Assembly (NCBI RefSeq): GCF_001696605.3
Contig: NZ_CP031716.1
Coordinates: forward strand, 1,922,001-1,986,000
From: Acinetobacter wuhouensis
GTDB taxonomy: Bacteria > Pseudomonadota > Gammaproteobacteria > Pseudomonadales > Moraxellaceae
Reading direction: 5' to 3'
Length of the DNA: 64,000 bases
Positions 37,108 through 47,376 of the stretch are shown here, one piece after another. Under the pieces are notes generated by a model. That model saw nothing but the letters and a program-made list of their open reading frames with translations. It was not told the DNA's origin and made no database searches. Position 1 is the first letter of the stretch. Every line of letters starts with the position of its first letter. Made by a program: the position numbers and the translations under genes.

Positions 37108-38538
37108 ATGGATCATTCTGAACATTCACTGAAAAGTGGTTTAAAACCTCGCCATGTACAAATGATGGCATTGGGCGGGGTGATTGGTATGGGGCTATTT
37201 GTAGGCAGCTCCGTTGTAATTCAATCTGCTGGTCCAGCAGCTATTTTATCTTTTTTGATTACAGGCATACTCATCATTTTAGTGATGCGAATGTTGGGTG
37301 AGTTGGCGACTGCATCCCCTGCAACAGGCTCTTTTTATGCATATGCTCGTTATGCATTTAAAGACTCACCTTTTTTATCACGCTTGGCTGGTTTTATGAC
37401 AGGTTGGATGTATTGGTACTTTTGGGTCATCGTCATCGCTCTTGAAGCCATTGTGGGTGCAAAGCTCATGGCATATTGGATACCAGATGTACCGAGTTGG
37501 ATCATTAGTCTAGTTCTTCTTGTGTTATTAACTGCAACAAATTTATTTTCCGTGAAGTCTTTTGGAGAGTTCGAATTTTGGTTTTCATCTATCAAAGTTG
37601 CTGCCATCGTGGTGTTTATTTTTCTGTGTGGCTTATATCTCATAGGGTTTTGGCCTGATCACCAAGCCAATGGCTTTGGCGAAATGCTGAGTCATGGTGG
37701 CTTTATGCCAAATGGTTGGGGTCCTGTTTTATCAGGTGCAGTTGCCGCAACAGCCTTTTATTTTGGTGCTGAAATTGTCACTATTGCTGCTGCTGAAACA
37801 CAAGATCCTGAAAAATCGGTAGCAAAAGCAACCCAATCTGTGATTACACGTGTATTAATTTTCTATATTTGCTCCATATTTTTAGTTGTATGTATTGTTC
37901 CTTGGAATAGCCCAGATATGGCAACGCCTTATGTCAGTGCATTAAAGGTTTTAGATATTCCTTATATTGCTGGCATTATGAATGCTGTGATTTTAGTTGC
38001 TGTCTTAAGTTGTTTAAACTCAGGTGTATATGCTGCAAGCCGTATGTTATTTGCATTGACCAAAAATGGAGATGCGCCACGCAGTTTGACCAAGTTATCT
38101 AAAAATGGAGTTCCAATTCGTGCCATTTTATTCAGTACATTATTTGGCTATATTTCTATTTTAGCTTCGTATTTTTCACCTGATGGCGTCTTTCCTTTCC
38201 TTGTTGAATCCTACGGTACAGTTGCATTATTTGTTTATATTCTGATCGCACTTTCACAGATTCGTCTACGCCGTGATCTTGAACGTACAGCACCTGAACG
38301 TTTAAAAATTAAAATGTGGTGCTTTCCTTATCTCAGCTATGTCGCAATCTTGGGCATGATCTGTATTTTAGTCGCAATGGCTTTTATTCCTAACTTACAA
38401 AAAGCATTTTGGTTCGGATTAGCTAGTTTAGGTATTTTATTCAATATTTTCCTAATCAAAGATTATATCGAACTCACTCGTTTACGCCGTAAGTATTCAG
38501 AAGCCTTTCTCACGACCTCTCCATCAAACAAAGCCTAA
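37108..38538 (+). CDS. amino-acid permease of the APC superfamily (GabP/AnsP-like), 476 aa
   Basis: About 12 hydrophobic helices follow the family's first-helix signature HVQMMALGGVIGMGLFVGSSVVIQSAGPAA; EIVTIAAAETQDPEKSVAKATQSV is the conserved loop of the amino-acid transporter branch. AGGAG lies nine bases upstream of the ATG. It should import the amine or amino acid used by the upstream FAD enzyme, an inference from operon order. Confidence 0.88.
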   Translation: MDHSEHSLKSGLKPRHVQMMALGGVIGMGLFVGSSVVIQSAGPAAILSFLITGILIILVMRMLGELATASPATGSFYAYARYAFKDSPFLSRLAGFMTGWMYWYFWVIVIALEAIVGAKLMAYWIPDVPSWIISLVLLVLLTATNLFSVKSFGEFEFWFSSIKVAAIVVFIFLCGLYLIGFWPDHQANGFGEMLSHGGFMPNGWGPVLSGAVAATAFYFGAEIVTIAAAETQDPEKSVAKATQSVITRVLIFYICSIFLVVCIVPWNSPDMATPYVSALKVLDIPYIAGIMNAVILVAVLSCLNSGVYAASRMLFALTKNGDAPRSLTKLSKNGVPIRAILFSTLFGYISILASYFSPDGVFPFLVESYGTVALFVYILIALSQIRLRRDLERTAPERLKIKMWCFPYLSYVAILGMICILVAMAFIPNLQKAFWFGLASLGILFNIFLIKDYIELTRLRRKYSEAFLTTSPSNKA

Positions 38539-38599
38539 TCATTCGTTTACATTCTGCGGTCATTTCACCGATGACCGCATACCTCTTAGGAATTTTTCT

Positions 38600-39517
38600 A
38601 TGCTATTAAAAGATAAGCTAGCAGCTTTTGCTGTTATTTTTATTTGGGGCATCAATTTCTTTTTTATGAAACTCGGTGTAAATGATCTTAGTCCGATGTT
38701 GCTCGGTTTCCTACGTTTTTTGATGGTTATTTTTCCTGCAATTTTATTGGTTAAAATCCCTAAAACCTCTTGGAAATGGTTATTGCTCTACGGCATCGTT
38801 AGCAATTTTGCTCAATTTGCATTTATGTTCAGTGCTATCCATACTGGAATGCCCACTTCCTTAGTGGCCTTGGTGGTTCAATCACAAGCGTTTTTTACCG
38901 TTGTCATTGCTTTTTTATTTTTAAATGAACAAGTTAAATGGAATCAATGGCTTGCAATCCTAATTGCATCAATTGGACTATTCATTATCGCTTTTGGGCA
39001 GCAGCATACAAATATTCCCCTGATCGGACTGCTCTTAGTATTATGTTCCGCACTGGCTTGGGCTTTTGGTAATATTGTAGTGAAACGGATTGGGAAAATT
39101 AATCCCATCGGCTTAGTTGTTTGGGGCAATATTCTCACACCTCTGTGGTTTTTACTTTTAGCAGTTCAGCAACAAGGATGGCATGGTGTACAGCATGATT
39201 TGCTCAATATATCTTGGCAAGGCTTAACAGCAGCAGCTTTTTTAGCCTATTTTGCCACGATTATTGGTTATGGTTTATGGGTTTATTTATTGGCTAAATA
39301 TCCTGTTGCTAAAATTAGTCCCTTGTCTTTGTGGGTTCCTGTAATTAGCATGATCTTTGCTTATTTATTTTTAGATGAACACTTAAATATATGGCAATGG
39401 TTAGGCTCAAGCGTGGTGATGTTTGGATTAATGGTTCATTTATTAGGTTCAAAACTTATTCATTTTAAAGGTAAAAATATGAATGGAAAAAATTCGACTG
39501 TAAATAAAGTGAATTGA
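38600..39517 (+). CDS. EamA/DMT family transporter, 305 aa
   Basis: Ten hydrophobic helices in two EamA repeats are seen, with the family blocks FIWGINFFFMKLGVNDLSPMLLGFLRF and ASAEHNTK-like region replaced by VLCSALAWAFGNIVVKRIGK in repeat 2. Members export amino acids or metabolites. AGGA is eight bases before the ATG. It is the last gene of the MocR-divergent unit, so it may vent the substrate or product of the FAD enzyme. The C-terminus is lysine-rich and cytoplasmic. Confidence 0.82.
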   Translation: MLLKDKLAAFAVIFIWGINFFFMKLGVNDLSPMLLGFLRFLMVIFPAILLVKIPKTSWKWLLLYGIVSNFAQFAFMFSAIHTGMPTSLVALVVQSQAFFTVVIAFLFLNEQVKWNQWLAILIASIGLFIIAFGQQHTNIPLIGLLLVLCSALAWAFGNIVVKRIGKINPIGLVVWGNILTPLWFLLLAVQQQGWHGVQHDLLNISWQGLTAAAFLAYFATIIGYGLWVYLLAKYPVAKISPLSLWVPVISMIFAYLFLDEHLNIWQWLGSSVVMFGLMVHLLGSKLIHFKGKNMNGKNSTVNKVN

Positions 39518-39522
39518 AATCA

Positions 39523-39553
39523 AAAAATCTGAAGTGAAATGCTTCAGATTTTT
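39523..39553. terminator. bidirectional terminator between the EamA gene and cueR
   Basis: A 12-bp stem AAAAATCTGAAG / CTTCAGATTTTT with a seven-base loop lies between convergent genes. Confidence 0.9.
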
Positions 39554-39590
39554 AAATATGTAGAAAAACATAGGACAAAAATACTCTAGC

Positions 39591-39995
39591 TTAACTTTTC
39601 TCTACACTACCCAACTCAATATTTTTTAAAATCGCACAATCCGCCTGATCATTGCCAGAGCAACAATTGGCAGAATGTTGTAGCAAATCGACCATTGCCT
39701 GTAATTGTGCAATTTTATCATTCAAGACTTGAATATGTTGTAAGGTCAGTTGTTTTACTTCAGCACTTTGACGTTCGTTATTTTTCCACAAAGACAGCAA
39801 TTCTTTCATTTGCTCAGAAGAAAAACCCAAATCACGTGCATGACGAATAAAATTTAAAGTTTTTAAATCTTGCTCTGAATAAACTCGATAACCTGAAGTC
39901 GCACGTTTTGCAGCATCCAACAAACCGATTTGCTCATAATAGCGAATCATTTTATTGGAAATGCCAGACTGCTTAGACACTTGACCGATATTCAT
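39591..39995 (-). CDS. cueR: CueR-type copper-responsive MerR regulator, 134 aa
   Basis: The MerR winged helix MNIGQVSKQSGISNKMIRYYEQIGLL and the wing GYRVYSEQDLKTLNFIRHARDLGFSSEQMKELL are followed by a long dimer helix and a cysteine-bearing end (SANCCSGNDQADC), fitting a Cu(I) sensor of the CueR group. I chose the ATG at 39995, with GGAG six bases upstream, over the frame start at 40019. It lies just downstream of copA on the same strand and should act at the two divergent promoters near 42.6 kb. Confidence 0.9.
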   Translation of the reverse strand: MNIGQVSKQSGISNKMIRYYEQIGLLDAAKRATSGYRVYSEQDLKTLNFIRHARDLGFSSEQMKELLSLWKNNERQSAEVKQLTLQHIQVLNDKIAQLQAMVDLLQHSANCCSGNDQADCAILKNIELGSVEKS

Positions 39996-40059
39996 ATTCA
40001 GCTCCTGATTGATTTTCAAGGTTCAAATCTGATGACTTAAACCCTGAAAATACGACTTG

Positions 40060-42537
40060 TTATGCGTCAAATTTGATTGCATGAAAATATTTTAAACGTA
40101 AAGCATTACCCAAGACAAATACTGAAGATAATGCCATCGCACCTGCGGCAAAGATTGGTGACAGTAAAATACCAAAGCTTGGATATAAAATCCCTCCGGC
40201 AATCGGAATCAACGCAATATTATAAATAAATGCCCAAAATAGGTTCTGGTGAATATTACGAATCGTGGCTTTACTGAGTGCAATTGCATTCGGAACGCCT
40301 TGCATATTGCCTGACATCAAGACGACTTCAGCAGCTTCCATCGCAACATCGGTACCTGTACCAATGGCAATACCAACATCAGCTTGTGCCAATGCAGGCG
40401 CATCATTGATCCCATCACCAACAAATGCTACACGACCATATTTTTGCTGTAGTTGTTTAACCACATCAACTTTGCCATCAGGTAGAATTTCAGCTTCGAC
40501 TTGATCTATCTTTAACTTTTTGGCAATCGCTTGCGCAGTATGGCGATTATCACCTGTAATCATTGCCACTTTTAAACCAAGTTGATGTAGTGCTTCGATC
40601 GCAGCATAGGTTGATTCTTTAATCGGGTCAGCGACAGCAACAATAGCCGCAAGCTTTTGCCCAATTGCCACATAAATTGGAGATTTACCATCATTCCCCA
40701 AGCGTGCTGCTTCGGCTTCAAATGCACTAACATTTACACCAATCTCATGCATATAACGGTCAGCACCGATTTGTACCGCTTGCCCTGCAACTTCAGCTTG
40801 AATCCCTGAACCTGTTACTGAATCAAAAGCTGTGACAGGCAAGAAACTGATATTTTCCTGTTGTGCTGCTTCTACAATCGCCAATGCAATTGGATGCTCA
40901 GACTTAGCTTCAACTGATGCGACAATTTGCAAAACTTGCTCGCGTTCAAAGCCATCCATCACCTGAAAATCAGTTAAAGTTGGTTTACCTTCGGTTAATG
41001 TTCCTGTTTTATCCACAGCAACGACTTGTACATCTTGTAAAAGTTGTAATGCTTCGCCTTTACGGAATAGCACACCCATTTCCGCACCACGACCTGTACC
41101 GACCATGATCGAAGTTGGTGTTGCTAAGCCCATTGCACACGGACAGGCAATAATCAGTACCGCAACAGCATTGACTAAACCAAAGGTTAACGCAGGATCA
41201 GGACCAAAAAACAGCCAAACAAAGAACGTTAGCAGTGCCAAGCCCATCACCACAGGAACAAACCACATGGTGACTTTATCCACTACGGCTTGTATGGGTA
41301 GTTTTGAACCTTGCGCTTGCTCAACCATACGAATGATTTGTGCTAAAACAGATGATTCACCAATTGCAGTTGCACGGATATTCAATGTGCCATTTTGGTT
41401 AATCGTGCCACCAACCACGGATTGACCTACAACTTTTTCAACAGGAATCGGCTCACCCGTAATCATAGACTCATCAATATAACTATGTCCTTCGACCACT
41501 TCACCATCTACAGGCACACGCTCACTTGGGCGAATTTCGACAATACTATCACTTGTCACATCTGAAATTGGGACTTCTAAAATCTGTCCGTTCTGGTGAA
41601 TACGGGCAGTTTTGGGCTGCATACCGATAAGATGCTGAATGGCTTGGGAAGTACGTCCTTTGGCTTTTGCTTCAAAATAGCGCCCAAGCAAAATTAAACT
41701 GACAATAACCGCAGCCGCTTCATAATAAACATGCACCGTACCTTTTGGTAAAACTTGCGGTAAAAAGGTTGCGACTAACGAAAAGCTATAAGCAGCGAAC
41801 GTCCCTACTGCCACCAACGAGTTCATATCAGGTGCAAAGCGTAATAGTGCAGGAATACCTTTTTGATAAAATCTACGCCCAGGGAAGATCAATACTAAAG
41901 TTGTCAATACAAACTGAATCAACCAACTTTGATATTGCCCGATATTATGCATAACCCACATGTGAAATGCAGGAATCATGTGAGAACCCATTTCCAATAT
42001 AAAAACAGGTAAAGCCAAAACCAGTGAAATGATTAAGTCACGTTTTAACTCTTGTAATTCATTGGCTTTTTTATCTTGTTGTTCCGTTTTATTGCTGGAA
42101 ACAAGTTTGGCATCATAACCCGCTTTTTGAACCGCTTGGATTAAGCGTTCACTACTGACATTGGCATCTGCTTGAATCCATGCTTGCTCAGTCGCCAAGT
42201 TGACAGTGGCTTGTTGTACACCTTCAACTTTTTTAAGTGCTTTTTCCACACGTGCTACACATGAAGCACACGTCATCCCTTCAATTGTCAGTTCAATGAC
42301 GGGGCTTGCAGCTACATCATAACCTGCACGTTCAACAGCTTTAATCAGATCTTCACGATTTAAGGGTTTTGATGAGCTGATCACTGCTTTTTCAGTTGCA
42401 AGATTCACATTTGCAGTTTCTACACCCTCAACTTTTTTCAAAGCTTTTTCAACACGCCCAACACATGAAGCACATGTCATCCCCTCAATCGACAATGTTT
42501 CCTGATATTGTGATGCTGTAGTCTGTTGCGAGCTCAT
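40060..42537 (-). CDS. copA: CopA copper-exporting P1B-type ATPase, 825 aa
   Basis: Two N-terminal heavy-metal domains each carry GMTCASC (C22/C25 and C90/C93). The membrane part has the copper-type CPC motif in [15 protein letters not shown], and the cytoplasmic domains have [23 protein letters not shown] (HP locus) and [12 protein letters not shown]. It pumps Cu(I) out of the cytoplasm. GGAGG lies six bases before the ATG. Its promoter has the 19-bp spacer of MerR-type control, and cueR follows downstream. Confidence 0.95.
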   Translation of the reverse strand: MSSQQTTASQYQETLSIEGMTCASCVGRVEKALKKVEGVETANVNLATEKAVISSSKPLNREDLIKAVERAGYDVAASPVIELTIEGMTCASCVARVEKALKKVEGVQQATVNLATEQAWIQADANVSSERLIQAVQKAGYDAKLVSSNKTEQQDKKANELQELKRDLIISLVLALPVFILEMGSHMIPAFHMWVMHNIGQYQSWLIQFVLTTLVLIFPGRRFYQKGIPALLRFAPDMNSLVAVGTFAAYSFSLVATFLPQVLPKGTVHVYYEAAAVIVSLILLGRYFEAKAKGRTSQAIQHLIGMQPKTARIHQNGQILEVPISDVTSDSIVEIRPSERVPVDGEVVEGHSYIDESMITGEPIPVEKVVGQSVVGGTINQNGTLNIRATAIGESSVLAQIIRMVEQAQGSKLPIQAVVDKVTMWFVPVVMGLALLTFFVWLFFGPDPALTFGLVNAVAVLIIACPCAMGLATPTSIMVGTGRGAEMGVLFRKGEALQLLQDVQVVAVDKTGTLTEGKPTLTDFQVMDGFEREQVLQIVASVEAKSEHPIALAIVEAAQQENISFLPVTAFDSVTGSGIQAEVAGQAVQIGADRYMHEIGVNVSAFEAEAARLGNDGKSPIYVAIGQKLAAIVAVADPIKESTYAAIEALHQLGLKVAMITGDNRHTAQAIAKKLKIDQVEAEILPDGKVDVVKQLQQKYGRVAFVGDGINDAPALAQADVGIAIGTGTDVAMEAAEVVLMSGNMQGVPNAIALSKATIRNIHQNLFWAFIYNIALIPIAGGILYPSFGILLSPIFAAGAMALSSVFVLGNALRLKYFHAIKFDA

Positions 42538-42567
42538 ATTCGACCTCCCATTTAAAATTCTGTTTTA

Positions 42568-42598
42568 AGCATACAGATTGACATCATGGTAAGGTCAA
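42568..42598 (-). promoter_or_regulatory. CueR-type promoter of copA
   Basis: On the minus strand TTGACC (42593-42598) and TATGCT (42568-42573) are separated by 19 bp, the over-long spacer used by MerR-family activators. The dyad here is only partial (ACCTTACC on one side). Confidence 0.75.
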
Positions 42599-42624
42599 GC
42601 GATTTTTTAAATAGATTTTAAGTC

Positions 42625-42655
42625 TTGACCTTACCACCATGTTAAGGTTTAGACT
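42625..42655 (+). promoter_or_regulatory. CueR-type promoter of copZ
   Basis: TTGACC (42625-42630) and TAGACT (42650-42655) are separated by 19 bp, and the spacer region holds the dyad ACCTTACC-ACCAT-GTTAAGGT (42628-42648), close to known CueR boxes. Confidence 0.8.
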
Positions 42656-42688
42656 TGCTCTAAACGATACTTCTCTTGGAGAGTGAAA

Positions 42689-42883
42689 ATGAAATTATTG
42701 ATTGAAAATATGACCTGTGGCGGTTGCGCACGTGGTGTAACTGCAACCATTCAAGATGTCGATGCCAATGCTAAAGTTGAAGTAGATTTGGCAAGTAAAA
42801 TTGTCACTGTAGATACCACTGCAAGTACTGATCAAATTACTGTAGCTTTAGCAGAAGATGGTTTCCCTGCCAAAGTTCAGTAA
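42689..42883 (+). CDS. copZ: CopZ-like copper chaperone, 64 aa
   Basis: This is a single heavy-metal-associated domain with the metal motif MTCGGC, in the usual beta-alpha-beta-beta-alpha-beta layout. It should carry Cu(I) to CopA. I chose the ATG at 42689 over a GTG at 42683, since GGAG is seven bases before it. It is divergent from copA and has its own CueR-type promoter. Confidence 0.9.
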   Translation: MKLLIENMTCGGCARGVTATIQDVDANAKVEVDLASKIVTVDTTASTDQITVALAEDGFPAKVQ

Positions 42884-43231
42884 TTCATAACGAATACATT
42901 TTGAATCAAAAATGCAAAAAGCCAAATGTTAATTTCATTTGGCTTTTTAGATTAAGATATAGACAAAATATTCTCTTGCTCATCCCGTTAACTCTAATTT
43001 GTACTCATTTAAACACTTTTAACATCCCGTCCAAATGATCGCATTCCGTTTATATTTCGATCACCAATACATCTTAATTTTGATGCGGTGATTGTAGAAC
43101 GCAAACCCTATCTATTTTTATATTAAAACGTTAGCGTCTTATTTCGATATATTTGCTTCCTCTACCGCTAAAGTATTAGTATCAATGAAGAGCAAACTCA
43201 ACTTAGAAAACAAACAAAGGGATTAAGCAGA
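42884..43231. other. copZ-calB intergenic region with terminator
   Basis: A strong terminator lies at 42916-42948: a 13-bp stem AAAAAGCCAAATG / CATTTGGCTTTTT with a seven-base loop. The remaining ~280 bases hold the upstream region of the aldehyde dehydrogenase gene and no visible ORF or repeat. Confidence 0.8.
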
Positions 43232-44707
43232 ATGGGACTTCCTCTACAAGACCATGGGAATGGTCAAGAAAATAGCATCTCATCCAATCACTTACAGCAG
43301 ATATTTAATCAGCAACGCGTTGCATTTGATGCATTTCCCTACCCAGATGCAAGCTACCGTCAAAATAAGTTAAAGCAACTTAAGCAACAAATTATCCGTT
43401 ATCAAGATGTTATTGCGACGGCGATTAATCAAGATTTTGGTATGCGTTCTGTCGATGAGTCAAAGATTACTGATCTTATGGGCTCACTCTTAGAAACATC
43501 GCATGCGATTAGCCATGTTAAACGTTGGATGAAACCAAGTAAGCGCCATACTGAATTATTATTTATGACCAATAGTCTACAAGTTCAGTATCAACCCAAA
43601 GGGATTGTTGGCGTGATTGTGCCATGGAACTTCCCTGTTTATTTGGCGCTAGGGCCTCTAGCCGCTGCATTGGCTGCGGGTAATCGTGTGATGATGAAGC
43701 TTTCAGAATTTACACCGAAGACCAATGCTGTTGTTCGTAAGATGCTCGCTGAAATTTTTGATGAAAATGAAGTGGCTGTATTTGGCGAAGAAATTAGCAA
43801 TCCATCGGAATTCACCTCTTTACCGTTTAACCATATCGTGTTTACAGGTTCGCCCGCTGTCGGACATATTGTGATGCGTACAGCAGCTGAAAACCTCACC
43901 CCTGTAACTTTGGAATTGGGTGGCAAATCTCCTGCACTTGTTACGCAAAATTACCCAATCGCTGAAGCTGCAAAGCGTATTATTCATGGTAAAACGACCA
44001 ATGCAGGACAAATTTGTGTATCACCAGACTATGCTTTAGTGCCAAAACAGCATGTCGATGAATTTGTTAATGCATGTAAAGCCAATTTTCAGGCAATGTT
44101 TGGTGATAATATTCAGGAAAATACTGATTATACCTCAATCATCAATGAACGCCATTTTCAAAGGATTCAAAGTATTCTTGCTGATGCTAAAGCAAAAGGT
44201 GCTCAAATCATCAGTTGTGCAGAATATGATTCAACTCAAACTGGACGTAGAGTTCCTGTTCAATTGGTACTGAATTGCACCGCAGATATGCGAATCTTAC
44301 AAGAAGAGCTGTTTGGCCCAGTCTTACCAATTATTGCCTATGATTCTCTGGATGATGCGCTTCAATATATCAAAGCGCATGAAAGACCATTGGCACTGTA
44401 TTGCTTTAGCCATGATTCAAGCGAATTAGATTTTATTTTAAAAAATACCCATTCAGGCGGTGTAACGGTGAATGATTGGGGGTGGCATGTGGTGAATCAT
44501 GATGCGCCGTTTGGTGGCATTGGAAATTCAGGTATGGGAACTTATCATGGCGTTGAGGGTTTTAGAGAACTTTCACATGCGAAAACAGTACTCAAACGTC
44601 ATCGTTTCTTCCCTACGCAATTGTTCTATCCGCCGTATGGCACTTGGATTCAAAAATTGATGATTGGTTATTTTCTAAAAAAAGGCGATCCGAATTTAAA
44701 AGAGTGA
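43232..44707 (+). CDS. calB: coniferyl aldehyde dehydrogenase-like enzyme, 491 aa
   Basis: This is an aldehyde dehydrogenase of normal length with VTLELGGKSPALV (catalytic base region) and GQICVSPDYALVP (catalytic Cys). The short N-terminal form without an NAD-domain extension, and PFGGIGNSGMGTYHGVEGFRELSHAKTVLKR near the end, fit the coniferyl/class 3-like aldehyde dehydrogenases. It would oxidise an aromatic or long-chain aldehyde with NAD(P). No lignin-type pathway genes are adjacent, so the natural substrate is uncertain. Confidence 0.8.
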   Translation: MGLPLQDHGNGQENSISSNHLQQIFNQQRVAFDAFPYPDASYRQNKLKQLKQQIIRYQDVIATAINQDFGMRSVDESKITDLMGSLLETSHAISHVKRWMKPSKRHTELLFMTNSLQVQYQPKGIVGVIVPWNFPVYLALGPLAAALAAGNRVMMKLSEFTPKTNAVVRKMLAEIFDENEVAVFGEEISNPSEFTSLPFNHIVFTGSPAVGHIVMRTAAENLTPVTLELGGKSPALVTQNYPIAEAAKRIIHGKTTNAGQICVSPDYALVPKQHVDEFVNACKANFQAMFGDNIQENTDYTSIINERHFQRIQSILADAKAKGAQIISCAEYDSTQTGRRVPVQLVLNCTADMRILQEELFGPVLPIIAYDSLDDALQYIKAHERPLALYCFSHDSSELDFILKNTHSGGVTVNDWGWHVVNHDAPFGGIGNSGMGTYHGVEGFRELSHAKTVLKRHRFFPTQLFYPPYGTWIQKLMIGYFLKKGDPNLKE

Positions 44708-44734
44708 CATGATCTTGGAAACGGTACGGTATTA

Positions 44735-44774
44735 AAATAAAGAAACCTAATCAATTGATTAGGTTTCTTTATTT
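44735..44774. terminator. 40-bp perfect palindrome, bidirectional terminator
   Basis: Forty bases read identically on both strands (centre 44754/44755; arm core AAAGAAACCTAATCAA), between the convergent calB and ycaO-type genes. With no unpaired loop in the DNA, RNA from either side would form a long hairpin ending in T-rich sequence. Confidence 0.85.
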
Positions 44775-44814
44775 CTTAGATTAGCATTTGAATGAACAAT
44801 ACTCATTCAAAATC

Positions 44815-47013
44815 TTAGCCAGCTAAACCTACAGCTTTAGCCCTCGCATGATGCAATTTCTTATAGCTATCAATTAAACGCAAATGACGGTCTAAACCTT
44901 CAAGTTTCATACTGGTTTCAGTTAAACCATAGAAACGAATGCTACCTTCCAATGAACCGATCACCGCATCCATACGTTCATCACCGAACATACGACGGAA
45001 ATTGGTTTCATAATCATCCAAATCCATATCATCATCAAGTTCAACTTCAAGCATGACATTCATACATTGATAGAACAAACCACGTTCAACCGTATTGGTA
45101 TTGTATTGCAAGAATTGCTCAACCAAATCTTTAGCTTCTTCAAATTGCTGTAATGCAATGTAAATCAACAATTTCAATTCAAGAATAGTCAATTGTCCCC
45201 AAACAGTATTGTCATCAAATTCAATCCCGATCAAGGTCACGATATCGGTGTAATCATCGACTTCAACTTCTTCCAGACGTTCGACCAATGCCTCTAATTG
45301 TTCATCATCCAAACGATGGATATTTAAAATATCTTCGCGGAATAACAAAGCTTTATTGGTATTGTCCCAAATCAAATCTTCAACCAAATAAATTTCAGAA
45401 TAATCAGGCACGATGATACGACAAGCTGTTGCACCTAAATGCTGATACACCGCCATATAGACTTCTTTGCCCATTTCTTCCAAAATGCCGAATAGCGTCG
45501 CAGCTTCGGCCTCATTATCACCATTGCCAGTGAAATCCCACTCAACAAATTCATAATCAGATTTTGAGCTAAAGAAACGCCAAGACACTACACCACTTGA
45601 ATCAATAAAGTGCTCTACATAGTTATTCGGTTCAGTCACTGCATTTGAGCTAAATGTCGGTTTTGGTAAGTCATTCAAACCTTCAAAACTACGACCTTGT
45701 AACAACTCAGTTAAACTACGTTCAAGTGCAACTTCCAGTTTTGGATGTGCACCAAAAGATGCAAATACACCACCTGTACGTGGATTCATCAAAGTCACAC
45801 ACATTACAGGGAATTCACCGCCCAATGATGCATCTTTGACCAATACAGGAAAGCCTTGCTCTTCTAAACCTTTAATCCCTTCGACAATTTTTGGATATTT
45901 GGCTAATACATGCTCAGGCACATCAGGTAGCGCGATTTCACCTTCTAAAATTTCACGTTTTACAGCACGTTCAAAAATTTCAGATAGGCACTGAACTTGA
46001 GCTTCTGCCAAAGTATTGCCTGCACTCATACCATTACTAAGATATAAATTTTCAATCAAGTTTGAAGGGAAATAAATCGTTTCACCATCAGATTGACGGA
46101 CAAATGGTAATGAGCAAATACCACGTTCGGTATTACCTGAGTTGGTATCGTATAAATGCGTACCCAGTAACTCATTGTCAGGGTTATAAATTTCTAAAGT
46201 ATATTCATCTAAAATTTCTTTCGGTAAAGCCCCTTTTTTACCAGGCTTAAACCATTTCTCATCGGGATAATGCACAAATTCAGCATTGGCAATCTCTTCA
46301 CCCCAAAACTGATCGTTATAGAAGAAATTACAGTTTAAACGCTCAATGAACTCACCCAGAGCTGAAGCTAAAGCACTTTCTTTAGTCGAGCCCTTACCAT
46401 TGGTAAAACACATCGGCGATTGTGCATCACGAATATGTAAAGACCAAACATTCGGCACGATATTACGCCATGACGCAATTTCGATCTTCATGCCCAAACC
46501 TGCCAAGATCCCAGACATATTGGCAATGGTTTCTTCTAAAGGCAGATCTTTACCTGGAATATAAGTCGTATTTTCTTTAGCTAAATCAGGCATGAGCAAA
46601 GCTTGTGCATCAGCATCAATGCTTTCGACTTCTTCGATGACAAATTCAGGTTGATTTTGAATGACTTTTTTAACCGTGCAACGGTCAATTGAACGCAAAA
46701 TGCCTTGGCGATCTTTATCCGAAATATCAGACGGTAATTCAACTTGAATTTTAAAAATTTGTTTATAGCGGTTTTCAGGATCAACAATATTATTTTGTGA
46801 TAAACGGATATTATCTGTCGGAATATCACGTGCAGCACAATACACTTTGACAAAGTACGCAGCGCATAGAGCTGAAGATGCAAGAAAATAGTCAAATGGA
46901 CCAGGTGCAGAACCATCGCCTTTATAACGAATCGGTTGATCGGCGATGACGGTAAAATCATCGAACTTGGCTTCTTGACGAAGATTGTCGAGATAATTAA
47001 CCTTGATTTCCAT
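44815..47013 (-). CDS. ycaO: OsmC-YcaO fusion protein, 732 aa
   Basis: Residues ~1-135 form an OsmC-like domain (GDGSAPGPFDYFLASSALCAAYFVKVYC, with the paired Cys pattern), and residues ~150-560 form a YcaO ATP-using domain (GKGSTKESALASALGEFIERL, AQVQCLSEIFERAVKREI). A helical, acidic TPR-like tail follows. E. coli YcaO helps RimO methylthiolate ribosomal protein S12; it lacks the OsmC part. The fusion is usual in some pseudomonads and moraxellas. An AGGTG ribosome site precedes the ATG. Confidence 0.88.
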   Translation of the reverse strand: MEIKVNYLDNLRQEAKFDDFTVIADQPIRYKGDGSAPGPFDYFLASSALCAAYFVKVYCAARDIPTDNIRLSQNNIVDPENRYKQIFKIQVELPSDISDKDRQGILRSIDRCTVKKVIQNQPEFVIEEVESIDADAQALLMPDLAKENTTYIPGKDLPLEETIANMSGILAGLGMKIEIASWRNIVPNVWSLHIRDAQSPMCFTNGKGSTKESALASALGEFIERLNCNFFYNDQFWGEEIANAEFVHYPDEKWFKPGKKGALPKEILDEYTLEIYNPDNELLGTHLYDTNSGNTERGICSLPFVRQSDGETIYFPSNLIENLYLSNGMSAGNTLAEAQVQCLSEIFERAVKREILEGEIALPDVPEHVLAKYPKIVEGIKGLEEQGFPVLVKDASLGGEFPVMCVTLMNPRTGGVFASFGAHPKLEVALERSLTELLQGRSFEGLNDLPKPTFSSNAVTEPNNYVEHFIDSSGVVSWRFFSSKSDYEFVEWDFTGNGDNEAEAATLFGILEEMGKEVYMAVYQHLGATACRIIVPDYSEIYLVEDLIWDNTNKALLFREDILNIHRLDDEQLEALVERLEEVEVDDYTDIVTLIGIEFDDNTVWGQLTILELKLLIYIALQQFEEAKDLVEQFLQYNTNTVERGLFYQCMNVMLEVELDDDMDLDDYETNFRRMFGDERMDAVIGSLEGSIRFYGLTETSMKLEGLDRHLRLIDSYKKLHHARAKAVGLAG

Positions 47014-47376
47014 GTGGGCACCTAAAAATTGCTATGTGTGGTCATGGACACATAAAATTTAAATATAAAACTGAAATACTAAACTAAGTCGAATCACAGA
47101 GAAGAATTGACTTAAAAAAGAGACTAGCATCAACTGACGTTAGCAATAATGAACGCTATTATAGAGGGATTCTGTAGAATTGATAATGTTTGTCGGATAT
47201 TTAAAATTTCTTACTTCAAAATATAACCATTTTTTATCGAATTTCTCATTTTCATTCGCTCTTTTTCATAGAATAAAATGCTTATTTGAAACACAATTTC
47301 AGCTATAATTACGCCTGAAATATCTCGCCCCCCTAAGTCAGTACTGTTCTTATCCTAGAGCAAAGATACGCTTCGT
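47014..47376. other. intergenic region between ycaO and yddG-type genes
   Basis: This 363-base gap between divergent genes holds both upstream regions; I see no ORF, repeat or clear operator in it. Confidence 0.5.
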
